From: Jannaschia marina
GTDB taxonomy: Bacteria > Pseudomonadota > Alphaproteobacteria > Rhodobacterales > Rhodobacteraceae
Length of the DNA stretch: 64,000 nt
NCBI RefSeq assembly: GCF_013404595.1
Contig: NZ_JABVAX010000002.1
Location: forward strand, 124,001-188,000
Direction of reading: 5' to 3'
Positions 17,335 through 27,467 of the stretch are shown here, one piece after another. The translations under genes were made by a program, and so were the position numbers. Position 1 is the stretch's first letter; each line of letters begins with the position of its first letter. Below the pieces are notes generated by a model. It saw only the letters and a program-made list of their open reading frames with translations, was not told the origin of the DNA and did no database searches.

Positions 17335-18624
17335 CTATTCGATCTCGGCGGCAAGGCGTCTGGCGAGGATGCCGACCAGGATCACGGCAACAAGGAGAAA
17401 GACGGCGCCGACCGTCCAGGCCACCGGTGTGGAGTAGACCTCTGCGATGGCACCCGCCAAGATCAGGCCCAAAGCGGCTCCGAGTTGCTGTATCAGCGAT
17501 CTCAGGGACAGCATCGTGGATCGCTGCCGGTCTTCCACGCATCTGTGCAGGACGCTGCTGGCCGGCGTCTCGCAGATGCCGAGGAAAACGGAATACGCGA
17601 TGAAGACCACGACGAATCCGACGATGCCGTCCTGCAAAGCCAGAGCGATCTGAACGACCGCCATGCAGGCAAAGGCCGCGGCGAGAGTAACCGCGTGCCG
17701 CCGCTTGAAAAGCCGACTGACGTACGGAGACAGCCAGGCTCCGACCGCGATCGAGAAGAAGAAGGTCGCGGTCAGGATACCGATGACGGTGTTCGCATAG
17801 CCTTCCTCCAGCATGGGTTTCGCATGGGTCGGCCAGATCACCTCGATCGGGTTGGTCGCCATCAGGAAGAACGCCAGCGCCGCCAGAAGCACCGACAACG
17901 CCGGATGTCTCACAGCGAGAAGACCGGCGTCTTTGATGATCGATGGTACGGTCGCGAACCCCTGCATCACGGCTCGGGGATTCAGTTGGCGCGGCGTCTC
18001 CACGATGAAGAGCAGAGTATAGACGAACACTCCGAGCATCACTGTCAGGCTTGCCGCGTAGGAGACATCGTAGACGCTGGCATCCAGCCTCTCCGCCAAG
18101 GAGCCCAGCAGATCGGGCAAAAGGCCGCCCACGACCGCTCCGACCGCCAAGCCCATGGCATTGGCCCATTGAGCCTTGGCCAGCGCGGGCTGAACGTCCA
18201 CGTTCGGCGCAGCGGCCTTGAAGGTTTCGATGAACCAGGCGTCGAGCGTGCCCGACCGGAGCGCCCGTCCGAAACCGATGAAGGCGAACGAGAGAGCGAG
18301 AACGTAGAAGTCGCTCGTCGAGAGAAAGAGGGCGAGTGAGGTAAAGCTGGCGACGATGGCGGTCAGAAAGACCGGCTTGCGTCCGATGGTGTCGGCCAGT
18401 CCACCGAACGGCAGTTCCATCGCCATGGCCGTGAGCGAGTAGATCCCGAATAGCAACGAAATCTGGAAGAGGTCCATGCCTCGATCGGTCAACGCCAGTG
18501 CGACGACGGCAACCGTCAGGCCCATCGCAAAACGGTCGAGAAACTGATGGAGTTGAAACACCCGGATGTGCCGCCTCGCCGGAACGCTCAGTGCAGCGAT
18601 GGAGAACTCTAGTTCGGGTGCCAT
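17335..18624 (-). CDS. MFS transporter
   Basis: 429 aa with about 12 hydrophobic segments. The loop motif between helices 2 and 3 is visible as FGGLADTIGRKPVF (the GxLaDrxGrkxxl signature of the major facilitator superfamily). Substrate unknown; drug/H+ antiporter-like proteins share this form. Codon choice is less GC-rich than the neighbours (roughly 57 % by sampling), suggesting more recent acquisition. The start is uncertain: ATG at 18624 gives a normal N terminus, while a GTG at 18696 with GGTGAG before it would add 24 residues. No regulator is adjacent. Confidence 0.85.
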   Translation of the reverse strand: MAPELEFSIAALSVPARRHIRVFQLHQFLDRFAMGLTVAVVALALTDRGMDLFQISLLFGIYSLTAMAMELPFGGLADTIGRKPVFLTAIVASFTSLALFLSTSDFYVLALSFAFIGFGRALRSGTLDAWFIETFKAAAPNVDVQPALAKAQWANAMGLAVGAVVGGLLPDLLGSLAERLDASVYDVSYAASLTVMLGVFVYTLLFIVETPRQLNPRAVMQGFATVPSIIKDAGLLAVRHPALSVLLAALAFFLMATNPIEVIWPTHAKPMLEEGYANTVIGILTATFFFSIAVGAWLSPYVSRLFKRRHAVTLAAAFACMAVVQIALALQDGIVGFVVVFIAYSVFLGICETPASSVLHRCVEDRQRSTMLSLRSLIQQLGAALGLILAGAIAEVYSTPVAWTVGAVFLLVAVILVGILARRLAAEIE

Positions 18625-18815
18625 GATCGCAGCTTCGTCATTGCCGACGGCTTGCACAATACCTCGGAAGAGCTGACGTCGATCCCGGTGCGCCACAGCG
18701 AAAGCTCACCCTGTCGCGCCCCCGTTCATCCCGGCCCCGCGACACCGCTACCCCTTCCACCGCCCGCACCCGCGGTGTATCCCCGGCCAAACCCCAGATC
18801 ACAGGCCGCCCCCAG

Positions 18816-20588
<1,773 letters not shown>

Positions 20589-20618
<30 letters not shown>

Positions 20619-20725
20619 CCGCACAGGCGGATTGTGGGGGTGGGCGGCAGCGGTTTTCGCGTGCGAAAACTGGCGGGCCTGCTCAGGTTAGAACAAAGTG
20701 CTAATGATTTTTTTTATCAATGCGT
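20589..20725 (+). repeat. 13-bp direct repeat of the lepA 3' end (20589-20601 and 20713-20725)
   Basis: TTTATCAATGCGT occurs inside the lepA coding end and again 124 bp downstream. Both copies are followed by related sequence ending GGGTGA. Between them lies GC-rich spacer; the second copy marks the point where base composition drops sharply to AT-rich. It looks like a recombination or insertion junction. Confidence 0.7.
20651..20672 (+). terminator. Hairpin downstream of lepA (possible terminator)
   Basis: GTTTTCGC-GT-GCGAAAAC, an 8-bp perfect stem extendable by two pairs, lies 33 bp after the lepA stop. No T-run follows, so it may act in 3' end protection or be a repeat rather than a classical terminator. 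Confidence 0.4.
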
Positions 20726-20740
20726 GGGGATTGGCGGGTG

Positions 20741-22087
20741 ATGGCAGACGATCCGGAGTACGTTGAAGCTGTAGTCGCGAAAATTGGTGAAGCCCGCGAA
20801 AAGTTCTCTTTGCAGCCAATAATTTTTGTGGGCTCTGGATTGAGCAGGCGTTGGATAGATGCTCCGGATTGGCATGGCCTTCTCGAGTGGGCCGTTAGCA
20901 ATTGCCCTGGCGTCGAAATGCCACTCCAGTATTTTTTGCAACAGAATGGCGATCTTGCAACTGTAGCTTCTCGATTGGTCAATCCCTATCAGGAATGGGC
21001 TTGGGGCGCTGGAAAAGACAGGTTTCCGGATAAACTCTTTGAAGCCGGGTTGCCGGCAGACGCATACTTAAAGTACTCTATTTCGCAGCACATAAAATCA
21101 TTTGGCGCATATCCTTCCGAAGATTGGGAAGGGGAGTCGAGTGCATTTTGCAGCATACGACCTCACGCCGTAATTACGACAAATTACGATTGTCTATTGG
21201 AGGAAATCCTTCAGGACTATCAGCCTGTGCTCGGATCGGGTTTGATTACCGCACCATTTGCCAACGTTGGTGAGATATTCAAAATCCATGGCTCGGTCGA
21301 CAAGCCAAGCTCTCTTGTTCTTACAAGTGAGGATTACGAGGCTTTCTCAGTCAAGCGAAGATATTTGACGGCGAAGCTTCTTACCTTCTTTGCTGAGCAT
21401 CTAGTCCTATTTGTTGGGTATAGTGCGGAAGATACAAATGTTCGAAAGATCCTTGAAGATCTAGAGGAGGCGGTAAATCTTCCAGGTAAACTACTTGAGA
21501 ATATATTCTTTTTAACTCGTCCCTCTTCTGATGGAGGTGGGTTAGAGAGAATACTGCAAGTTTCGCCCAGCAAGGGGATAAGAGTTCAATCCATCGAGGC
21601 TGAAGATTTTACGTGGGTGTTTGAAGCATTCGGGCATAGCGCTCCGTTGGCCAATTTCAATCCCAAGATCCTAAGGGCTATTCTTGCAAGATCCTACAAT
21701 CTTGTCCGATCAGATATTCCAAAGCAGCAAGTGGAGGTCAACTTCCAATTGATAGCTGAGAAGGTTGAGTCTGACGAAGAGTTTGCATCGTTGTTTGGCA
21801 TTGCCTCAATGCAGTCAGCGACGGAATTTTCGGCGAGATATAAGTATCTCCTTAGCGACATTGGTCGGCAGCTTGGCTATAGAGGGTGGCACGGCGCGGA
21901 TAAACTATTAAAGCGAGTCGCAGATGAGAAAGGGGTCGATCTCAAGGCGACTGACAATCGATATCACGGTAAAGTCAAAGTAGGGCGCACTTCTGAGATT
22001 CATAAATACACGGACGATACTGTAGCTTTGCTGAAAAAAGTTAAAATTGGCGACGACTATGAGATCGAAGAAGACGAGCAACCCTAA
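20741..22087 (+). CDS. SIR2-like domain protein, candidate anti-phage NADase effector
   Basis: 448 aa. The N-terminal ~300 residues form a SIR2-like Rossmann domain: FVGSGLS (residues 29-35), TTNYD (146-150, Asn148 expected in catalysis), KIHGS (181-185, His183 as the catalytic His) and VGYSAED (225-231). The zinc Cys clusters of true sirtuin deacetylases are absent, as in defence-type SIR2 proteins that deplete NAD. The C-terminal ~140 residues are soluble, mixed helical and unassigned, ending in an acidic tail. GC content is far below both flanks, and it stands alone after lepA, so recent transfer is clear. An in-frame ATG at 20720 inside the repeat would add seven residues. Confidence 0.82.
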   Translation: MADDPEYVEAVVAKIGEAREKFSLQPIIFVGSGLSRRWIDAPDWHGLLEWAVSNCPGVEMPLQYFLQQNGDLATVASRLVNPYQEWAWGAGKDRFPDKLFEAGLPADAYLKYSISQHIKSFGAYPSEDWEGESSAFCSIRPHAVITTNYDCLLEEILQDYQPVLGSGLITAPFANVGEIFKIHGSVDKPSSLVLTSEDYEAFSVKRRYLTAKLLTFFAEHLVLFVGYSAEDTNVRKILEDLEEAVNLPGKLLENIFFLTRPSSDGGGLERILQVSPSKGIRVQSIEAEDFTWVFEAFGHSAPLANFNPKILRAILARSYNLVRSDIPKQQVEVNFQLIAEKVESDEEFASLFGIASMQSATEFSARYKYLLSDIGRQLGYRGWHGADKLLKRVADEKGVDLKATDNRYHGKVKVGRTSEIHKYTDDTVALLKKVKIGDDYEIEEDEQP

Positions 22088-22125
22088 GCCCTGCCGAAAC
22101 CACACCGCCCCTTTCTCCCCCCCAC

Positions 22126-22163
22126 AAAAAAAGACGGAGGCCCCAGCCCCCGCCTTCCACGTC
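22126..22163 (-). terminator. Candidate terminator of the entericidin gene
   Basis: On the minus strand an imperfect GC-rich stem (GACG ... CGTC with inner GG/CC pairs) is followed by seven T residues, 16 bp after the entericidin stop. The stem is not perfect. Confidence 0.4.
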
Positions 22164-22178
22164 TCCGGAAACCAGCGC

Positions 22179-22298
22179 TCAGTTGGCCGCGCGCTGGATG
22201 GCCTGGCCGCCGCGCTGGATGTCTTCCCCGGCGCCCTCGATGGTCTCGCAGGCGGCGAGCGACAGGACGAGGGCGGTGGCGAGCGTGAGGATCTTCAT
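22179..22298 (-). CDS. Entericidin A/B family lipoprotein (39 aa)
   Basis: A tiny lipoprotein beginning MKILTLATALVLSLAAC, with lipobox LAAC, followed by ETIEGAGEDIQRGGQAIQRAAN. This is the classic entericidin pattern (C-ET-x-GAGxDI-x-GG). Entericidins are envelope-stress lipoproteins; in E. coli the EcnA/EcnB pair acts as antidote/toxin in stationary phase, but single copies are usual in alphaproteobacteria and the role there is not established. A ribosome binding site, CAGGAGAC, precedes the ATG. It is the first native gene after the SIR2 insertion and points toward it. Confidence 0.88.
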   Translation of the reverse strand: MKILTLATALVLSLAACETIEGAGEDIQRGGQAIQRAAN

Positions 22299-22354
22299 CG
22301 GTGTCTCCTGCGGTTGGGTCGGGGACAAACCCGCGTCCCCCCGGATCGTTCCCC

Positions 22355-22789
22355 TCACCCCCGCCACCACCACCGCCGCTTGCGCACCGGCTCCGGCGCC
22401 TCCTCCTCCACCGTGAGCACCGTCTCCACCTCGCCGCCCGCGACGACGTCCATCCCCTGGCGGCGCAGCAGCCGGCGTTCCTGCCAGCGGGTGAGTTGCA
22501 CCTCGCGGATGTGTTCCGCCGTTTCCCGGTCGGTCGCGAAATACCCCTTCGGCCCCTTGAAGACACCCGAGGGGCGGTGGCGCGGGTTGTCCCACCTCTC
22601 CGCGTCCTGGTCGCGCCAGATGCGGCGCAGCTCCGGCATCGACACGATCGCCGCGATCGGTTTGCCGTGGCGGGTCAGCACGCAGTAGGCCCGCGGGTCC
22701 TGCACGAGGGTCAGCACCTCCGAGAGGCGGCCGCGCGCGGCGCTGACCGTGAGGCTCATCGAGCGCGGCACGTAGTGGGGATCGAACAT
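22355..22789 (-). CDS. Phd/YefM-family antitoxin-like regulator without a partner toxin
   Basis: 144 aa. Residues about 10-55 (SLTVSAARGRLSEVLTLVQD ... VLTRHGKPIAAIVSMPELRRI) match the Phd/YefM N-terminal DNA-binding fold. The C-terminal ~85 residues are long, charged and end in KRRWWWRG; this part does not resemble the usual short toxin-binding tail. No RelE, YoeB or Doc toxin lies next to it. Two TGTACA-type operator sites are found just upstream (22806-22846), so it probably autoregulates. It may be a solitary regulator derived from an antitoxin. Confidence 0.75.
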   Translation of the reverse strand: MFDPHYVPRSMSLTVSAARGRLSEVLTLVQDPRAYCVLTRHGKPIAAIVSMPELRRIWRDQDAERWDNPRHRPSGVFKGPKGYFATDRETAEHIREVQLTRWQERRLLRRQGMDVVAGGEVETVLTVEEEAPEPVRKRRWWWRG

Positions 22790-22805
22790 CGGGGGCCTCC
22801 GGGAC

Positions 22806-22846
22806 TTTTGTACAAAACGTTCAATGGGGGTCCGACACTACGTACA
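22806..22846 (-). promoter_or_regulatory. TGTACA palindromes, likely operator of the Phd/YefM-like gene
   Basis: TTTTGTACAAAA (22806-22817) is a perfect 12-bp palindrome with the TGTACA core known from the yefM-yoeB operator. A second imperfect site with core CGTACA is at 22841-22846, centred 32 bp away (about three helical turns). Both lie 17-57 bp upstream of the antitoxin-like start. Confidence 0.6.
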
Positions 22847-22934
22847 AATTGTTAAAAATCGGCGTATGGGCGGACCCGGCGCGCGGTCCGGGACGTTGGG
22901 GAGGTGAACTGCAAACGCCCGAAAGGAGCCCACG

Positions 22935-23408
22935 ATGAGCACCGATCTCGAACAGAAGTTCTGGAAAGCCCTCGCCCAGGATCACGCCGTCTTCCTCGCC
23001 TGCGACGGCGCGCTGCCGCGCCCGATGACGGCCAGCACCGACGGCGAGAGCGCGCCGATCTGGTTCTTCTCCGCGCGCGATACCGATCTGGGCAAGGCGT
23101 TGAAAACCGGCCCGAAAAACGGGATCATGACCTTCTCGTCCAAGGGCAACGACATCTGGGCCTCGGCCTCGGGCCCGCTCGTCATCGACAACGACAGGGC
23201 CATGATCGACAAGCTCTGGAACCCCTTCGTCGCCGCCTGGTACGACGGCAAGGACGATCCGAACCTCGCGCTCATCCGCTACGATGCCCGTGAGGCGCAG
23301 ATCTGGGAGACGGGGTCTTCGATCGTCAATGGAATCAAGGCCTTGATGGGTCGCGACCTCGAAAAGGATTTCGAGGACAGGACCGAGCACGTCCGCCTGA
23401 GCGCCTGA
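22935..23408 (+). CDS. Pyridoxamine 5'-phosphate oxidase-fold protein (general stress protein 26-like)
   Basis: 157 aa split-barrel flavin-binding fold. Conserved-looking segments are RPMTASTDGESAPIWFFSARDTDLGKAL, NGIMTFSSKGNDIWASASGPLVI, and the C-terminal WDGKDDP-like WYDGKDDPNLALIRYDAREAQIW. This matches the group annotated as general stress protein 26 / PNPOx-like, which binds FMN or F420-like cofactors and is not true PdxH. Ribosome binding site GAAAGGAG before the ATG. Single gene; no regulatory partner seen besides the divergent antitoxin-like gene. Confidence 0.85.
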   Translation: MSTDLEQKFWKALAQDHAVFLACDGALPRPMTASTDGESAPIWFFSARDTDLGKALKTGPKNGIMTFSSKGNDIWASASGPLVIDNDRAMIDKLWNPFVAAWYDGKDDPNLALIRYDAREAQIWETGSSIVNGIKALMGRDLEKDFEDRTEHVRLSA

Positions 23409-23429
23409 CGGCCGGAGCTGCGGACCGGG

Positions 23430-23846
23430 TCAGGCCGGCCCGTTGATCTCCAGAAGATTACCTTCCGGGTCAGTGACATAGACGTGTCGCAGGCCTGGAA
23501 TGGCGAACTCTCCGGTGACCGAATGCGGAACGCCTGCGGCCCTGAGCCGGGCAATCACCGCATCGAGGTCGCGCACCTGTATCGCCACGTGCCCGCCGAC
23601 GGATGGGTTGTGCAAGAGGTTGTTCTTCTTCGCGAAATCCGCATCCGGCGCGATAAGGTGCAGCCCCGAATGGCTGTCCCGCCCGTCGGTCAGCAGGGCC
23701 AGCCGGTCAGGCTCTTCCGGCAGGTACCCGCGCGTCGACGGGAAGGTCCACCCCGCCTCCGTCAGCCCCAGAATATCGGTGTAGAACGCCGCGGCGCGCC
23801 GCACGTTCCTCGTCTCGAGGTTCACATGGTGAATTGTCCAGTCCAT
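23430..23846 (-). CDS. VOC-family protein (extradiol dioxygenase/glyoxalase fold)
   Basis: 138 aa. Two VOC modules: IHHVNLETRNVRRAAAFYTDILGL at the N terminus and GGHVAIQVRDLDAVIARLRAAGV in the second half, ending with VYVTDPEGNLLEING, the usual C-terminal strand with metal-binding Glu. Candidate metal ligands are His7, His86-equivalent (GGHVAIQ) and the terminal Glu. Catalytic role unknown. The start at 23846 gives the conserved MDWTIHHVN; the ORF is open upstream but would overlap the divergent M3 peptidase gene. Confidence 0.83.
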   Translation of the reverse strand: MDWTIHHVNLETRNVRRAAAFYTDILGLTEAGWTFPSTRGYLPEEPDRLALLTDGRDSHSGLHLIAPDADFAKKNNLLHNPSVGGHVAIQVRDLDAVIARLRAAGVPHSVTGEFAIPGLRHVYVTDPEGNLLEINGPA

Positions 23847-23916
23847 CGCATCCTCCCGCCCAGACCCTAGCAACCCGCCGCTGCGCGGCCTACCTTGGAA
23901 AGTAAAGGAGATCCCG

Positions 23917-25935
23917 ATGACCAACCCGCTCTTGGCCGACTGGACCGGCCCTTTCGCCCTTCCGCCCTTCGCCAAGATCGAGGATGCGCATTTCGAGCCT
24001 GCGCTGGAGCAGGGCATGGAGGAGGGCCGGGCAGCAGTTGCGGCGATCGTCGCGACCGAGGAGGAACCGAATTTCGAAAATACAATCGAGGCGTTGGAAC
24101 GCGCCGATGACCTTCTAAACTGCGCGGCGGGCGTCTTCTACAACCTCGCGGGGGCCGACTCGACACCGGCGCGCGAGGCATTGATGCGCGACATGGCACC
24201 GAAGCTTTCGGCCTACGGCTCCGAGATCACCAACAACAAAGAGCTTTTCGCCCGGGTCCGTGACCTTTGGGAACGGCGCGATGCGCTCGATCTGACAGAA
24301 GAGCAGGCCCGCGTCCTGATGTTGACGCATCGGGGTTTCGTGCGGGCCGGGGCCGCGCTTGAGGGGATTGCGGCGGACCGGCTGACCGACATCAAGGCGC
24401 GGCTTGCCACGCTAGGGACAGCGTTCAGTCAGAATCTGCTCGCCGATGAGCGCGATTGGTTCATGGACCTCGGCGAAGACGACCTCGACGGTCTGCCGGA
24501 GTTCGTGAAGGACGCAGCCCGCGCCGCCGGGGCGGAGCGGGAACGGCCCGGCCCGGTTGTCACGCTCAACCGGTCGCTCATCGTGCCGTTCCTGCAGTTC
24601 TCGCCGCGCCGCGACCTGCGGGAGAAAGCCTATGAAGCCTGGACGGCGCGGGGCGCGAACGGGGGCGAGACCGACAACCGCTCCCATGCCGCCGAGATTC
24701 TGAAACTGCGTCAGGAGCGGGCAGAGCTCCTGGGGTACGACAGCTTCGCCGACTTCAAGCTCGAGACCGAGATGGCCGGCACCCCCGAGGCCGTGCGCGA
24801 CCTTCTGATGAAGGTCTGGGAGCCGGCGCGTGCGGCCGCGATGGCCGACGCGGAGCATCTGGAACGGATGGCGCGCAGCGACGGCATCACCGGGCCGCTC
24901 GAACCCTGGGATTGGCGCTACTACGCCGAGGCGCGGCGCGCGGAACTGCACGATCTGGACGAGGCGGAACTGAAGCCCTTCTTCCAGCTCGACCGGATGA
25001 TCGATGCGGCCTTCGCCTGTGCGACCCGGCTCTTCGATCTGGAGTTCAAGCCGATCGACGGGCCGTTCTATCACCCGGACGTGCGCGGCTGGGAGGTCTC
25101 GCGCAAGGGCGCGCATGTGGCGGTGTTCCTTGGGGATTACTTCGCGCGGCCGTCGAAGCGCTCCGGGGCCTGGTGCAGCGCCATGCGGTCGCAGTCGAAG
25201 CTCGATGGCGACGTGCGCCCGATCGTCGTGAACGTGTGCAACTTCGCCAAGGGCGATCCCGCTCTGTTGAGCTACGATGACGCGCGCACGCTCTTCCACG
25301 AGTTCGGCCACGCCCTGCACCAGATGCTGTCGGACGTGACCTATGAAAGCGTCTCGGGCACCTCGGTCGCCCGCGACTTCGTCGAGCTTCCGTCACAGCT
25401 CTACGAGCACTGGCTCGACGTGCCCAAGGTGCTTTCGGAGTTCGCGACCCATGCCGAGACCGGCGAGGCGATCCCCGATGACCTGCGCGACCGGCTCCTG
25501 AAGGCGTCGACCTACGACATGGGGTTCGCGACGGTGGAATATGTGGCCTCGGCCCTCGTCGACCTTGCCTTCCACGACGGCGAAGCCCCGGCCGACCCGA
25601 TGCAGAAGCAGGCGGAGGTGCTGGAAGAGATCGGGATGCCCCGCGCGATCCGGATGCGCCATGCGACGCCACATTTCGCCCATGTCTTCTCGGGCGACGG
25701 CTATTCCTCGGGCTACTACAGCTACATGTGGTCGGAGGTCATGGACGCAGATGCCTTTGCCGCCTTCGAGGAGGCGGGCGATCCCTTCGACCCGGCGCTC
25801 GCGGCGAAGCTGGAGGAAAACATCCTCTCGACCGGCGGTTCGGTCGACGCGGCTGAGCTCTATACCCGCTTTCGCGGTCGTCTGCCGGGGGTGGAGGCCC
25901 TCCTGAAGGGGCGCGGTCTGGACGATGCGGCCTGA
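23917..25935 (+). CDS. M3 family metallopeptidase (oligopeptidase A / dipeptidyl carboxypeptidase type)
   Basis: 672 aa cytoplasmic zinc peptidase. The active site HEFGHALHQ lies at about residues 461-469, with the downstream Glu ligand in the YESVSGTSVARDFVELPSQ segment. The N terminus has the family look (PFALPPFAKIEDAHFEPAL). M3 peptidases degrade short peptides released by proteases and signal-peptide breakdown. Size and motifs fit Dcp/PrlC; which of the two substrate modes applies cannot be read. AAAGGAG precedes the ATG. It is followed 78 bp later by an inositol monophosphatase-family gene in the same direction. Confidence 0.93.
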   Translation: MTNPLLADWTGPFALPPFAKIEDAHFEPALEQGMEEGRAAVAAIVATEEEPNFENTIEALERADDLLNCAAGVFYNLAGADSTPAREALMRDMAPKLSAYGSEITNNKELFARVRDLWERRDALDLTEEQARVLMLTHRGFVRAGAALEGIAADRLTDIKARLATLGTAFSQNLLADERDWFMDLGEDDLDGLPEFVKDAARAAGAERERPGPVVTLNRSLIVPFLQFSPRRDLREKAYEAWTARGANGGETDNRSHAAEILKLRQERAELLGYDSFADFKLETEMAGTPEAVRDLLMKVWEPARAAAMADAEHLERMARSDGITGPLEPWDWRYYAEARRAELHDLDEAELKPFFQLDRMIDAAFACATRLFDLEFKPIDGPFYHPDVRGWEVSRKGAHVAVFLGDYFARPSKRSGAWCSAMRSQSKLDGDVRPIVVNVCNFAKGDPALLSYDDARTLFHEFGHALHQMLSDVTYESVSGTSVARDFVELPSQLYEHWLDVPKVLSEFATHAETGEAIPDDLRDRLLKASTYDMGFATVEYVASALVDLAFHDGEAPADPMQKQAEVLEEIGMPRAIRMRHATPHFAHVFSGDGYSSGYYSYMWSEVMDADAFAAFEEAGDPFDPALAAKLEENILSTGGSVDAAELYTRFRGRLPGVEALLKGRGLDDAA

Positions 25936-26013
25936 GTCCCGACGCGGTTGACAGGGGCGAGCGGGCCGTGCAGCCCGCCCTCAGCAAAAGCTCCCCGAGA
26001 CCAAGGATGCACC

Positions 26014-26850
26014 ATGCCCCTAACCCCCGATCAGACCGAGGCGATCGTCGCTGCCGTGCGCGAAATTGCGGCCGCCGAGATCCTGCCGCGGTTTCGCAAC
26101 CTCGATGCGAAACAGATCGACGCGAAGGGGGCCTTCGATGACCTGGTGACCGTCGCCGACAAGGCCGCCGAGGTCGCGCTGACGGCGCGCATCCGCGCGA
26201 TCCTGCCCGGCGACACCGTCGTCGGCGAGGAGGCGGTGGCCGAGGATCGCAGCCTGCTCGACCGGGTGGGCACGGGCCGGGTCACGATCATCGACCCCAT
26301 CGACGGCACGTGGAACTTCGCCCACGGGATCGCGAACTACGGTGTCATCCTCGCGGTAATCGAGGACGGCGTGACCGTCTTCGGGATGCTCTACGATCCG
26401 TCCTTCGACGACTGGGTCGTCGCGACGAAAGGCCGGGGCGCGGGCTACCATCGCGGCGGCCACGTGCGGCCCCTACGCACCGACCCGGAGGACGCGCCTT
26501 TCGACCGGTTGCGGGGGAACACCGGCGGCTATCTCTATCCGGAGGACGCGCAGCCGGGCCTTGCGGCGACGATCCCGATGTTCCGGCGGACGACCTCGAT
26601 GGGCGCCAGCCTGCACGAGTACCGGATGCTTGCGCTCGGCGGCTCGGATTTCTGCCTGAACGGGATGCTCAATGTCTGGGACCACGCCGCCGGCGTGCTG
26701 ATCCTCGAGGAGGCGGGCGGCATGTCCCGGCTGCTCGACGGCACGGCCTATCACCCGACGATGACGGAGGGCCGGCTTCTGAATGCGCGCAACGAGCGCC
26801 TCTGGGAGCGGCTGGCCGAGACCTTCACCGCGGCGCTCGACGGCAACTGA
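26014..26850 (+). CDS. Inositol monophosphatase family protein
   Basis: 278 aa Mg2+-dependent phosphatase of the IMPase superfamily. Metal-site motifs in order: GEEA (about residue 70), DPIDGTWNF (near 92-100, the WxxDPIDGTxNF signature) and WDHAAGVLILEEAGG near the C terminus. Members act on inositol-1-phosphate, 3'-phosphoadenosine-5'-phosphate, histidinol phosphate or fructose bisphosphate; the substrate is not evident here. The start at 26014 is preceded by AAGGA; a longer frame from 25948 lacks the family N terminus. Convergent with the SH3-domain gene, ends 2 bp apart. Confidence 0.9.
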   Translation: MPLTPDQTEAIVAAVREIAAAEILPRFRNLDAKQIDAKGAFDDLVTVADKAAEVALTARIRAILPGDTVVGEEAVAEDRSLLDRVGTGRVTIIDPIDGTWNFAHGIANYGVILAVIEDGVTVFGMLYDPSFDDWVVATKGRGAGYHRGGHVRPLRTDPEDAPFDRLRGNTGGYLYPEDAQPGLAATIPMFRRTTSMGASLHEYRMLALGGSDFCLNGMLNVWDHAAGVLILEEAGGMSRLLDGTAYHPTMTEGRLLNARNERLWERLAETFTAALDGN

Positions 26851-26852
26851 CG

Positions 26853-27368
26853 TCAGTTCAGCGCGGCCTCGGGCGACACGCCCCAGAGGGTTCCGGCCTC
26901 GGCCCAGCCCTCGGCCCCCTGCACCTCGACCGCGCACCACCCGTTCTCGCAATCGCCCAGCCAGGCGACGACCCCGGCCTTGAGCCGGGCGGAGACGCGC
27001 GCGTCGGGGGACGGGCGGCGGCGCAGGTCGAGCTGCTCTGGCTCCACGATGACGCTGCGGTTGCCCGAGAGGAGGGAGTAGTGCATCCAGCCGCCCGCCC
27101 CCTCCTGATCCTGCACGCGCCGCCACTGGCCGTATTCATCGACCAGCAGGAGCGGCATGTTGCGCCGCTTGAACACCCAGTCGATGCGGTGGGTCGAGGA
27201 GGGCCCGCGCCGCGCGTATCCTTCGGAGGCCTTCATCGACACGAAACGCGGCATCGGCAGCCCGGTGATCGGGCCGCGGTCGCTCTCCTCGGCGAAGGCG
27301 GGGGCGGCGGCGAAGGTCTGCAGCGATAGGGCGGCCAGAAGCACCGCCGTCACGAAGGTGAAACGCAT
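26853..27368 (-). CDS. Exported SH3-domain protein
   Basis: 171 aa with a signal peptide (MRFTFVTAVLLAALSLQTFAAAPAFA). The mature part matches a bacterial SH3 type found in many alphaproteobacteria: VSMKASEGYARRGPSSTHRIDWVFKRRNMPL then QWRRVQDQEGAGGWMHYSLLSG, and a second half (LDLRRRPSPDARVSARLKAGVVAWLGDCENGWCAVEV) that reads as another SH3 unit. Periplasmic, probably binding cell wall or peptide ligands. Upstream it faces the 2-hydroxyacid dehydrogenase gene across about 100 bp. Confidence 0.85.
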   Translation of the reverse strand: MRFTFVTAVLLAALSLQTFAAAPAFAEESDRGPITGLPMPRFVSMKASEGYARRGPSSTHRIDWVFKRRNMPLLLVDEYGQWRRVQDQEGAGGWMHYSLLSGNRSVIVEPEQLDLRRRPSPDARVSARLKAGVVAWLGDCENGWCAVEVQGAEGWAEAGTLWGVSPEAALN

Positions 27369-27467
27369 CTCGGATCCTGCTCTGTCTGGCGCGGGGTCTT
27401 ATGCCCCTTGCGCGTCCGGGGCAGGATGCCATCATGGGCCCCGCCGACAAAGGGAGAGATGCAGGCC

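Noticed and set aside
18622-18696. A longer MFS transporter starting at GTG 18696
   Set aside because: Possible, but the added 24 residues are polar and unlike an MFS N terminus; the ATG at 18624 is preferred.
20619-22087. Prophage or integrative element
   Set aside because: Only one foreign gene and no integrase, tRNA or right-hand repeat; too small for an element call.
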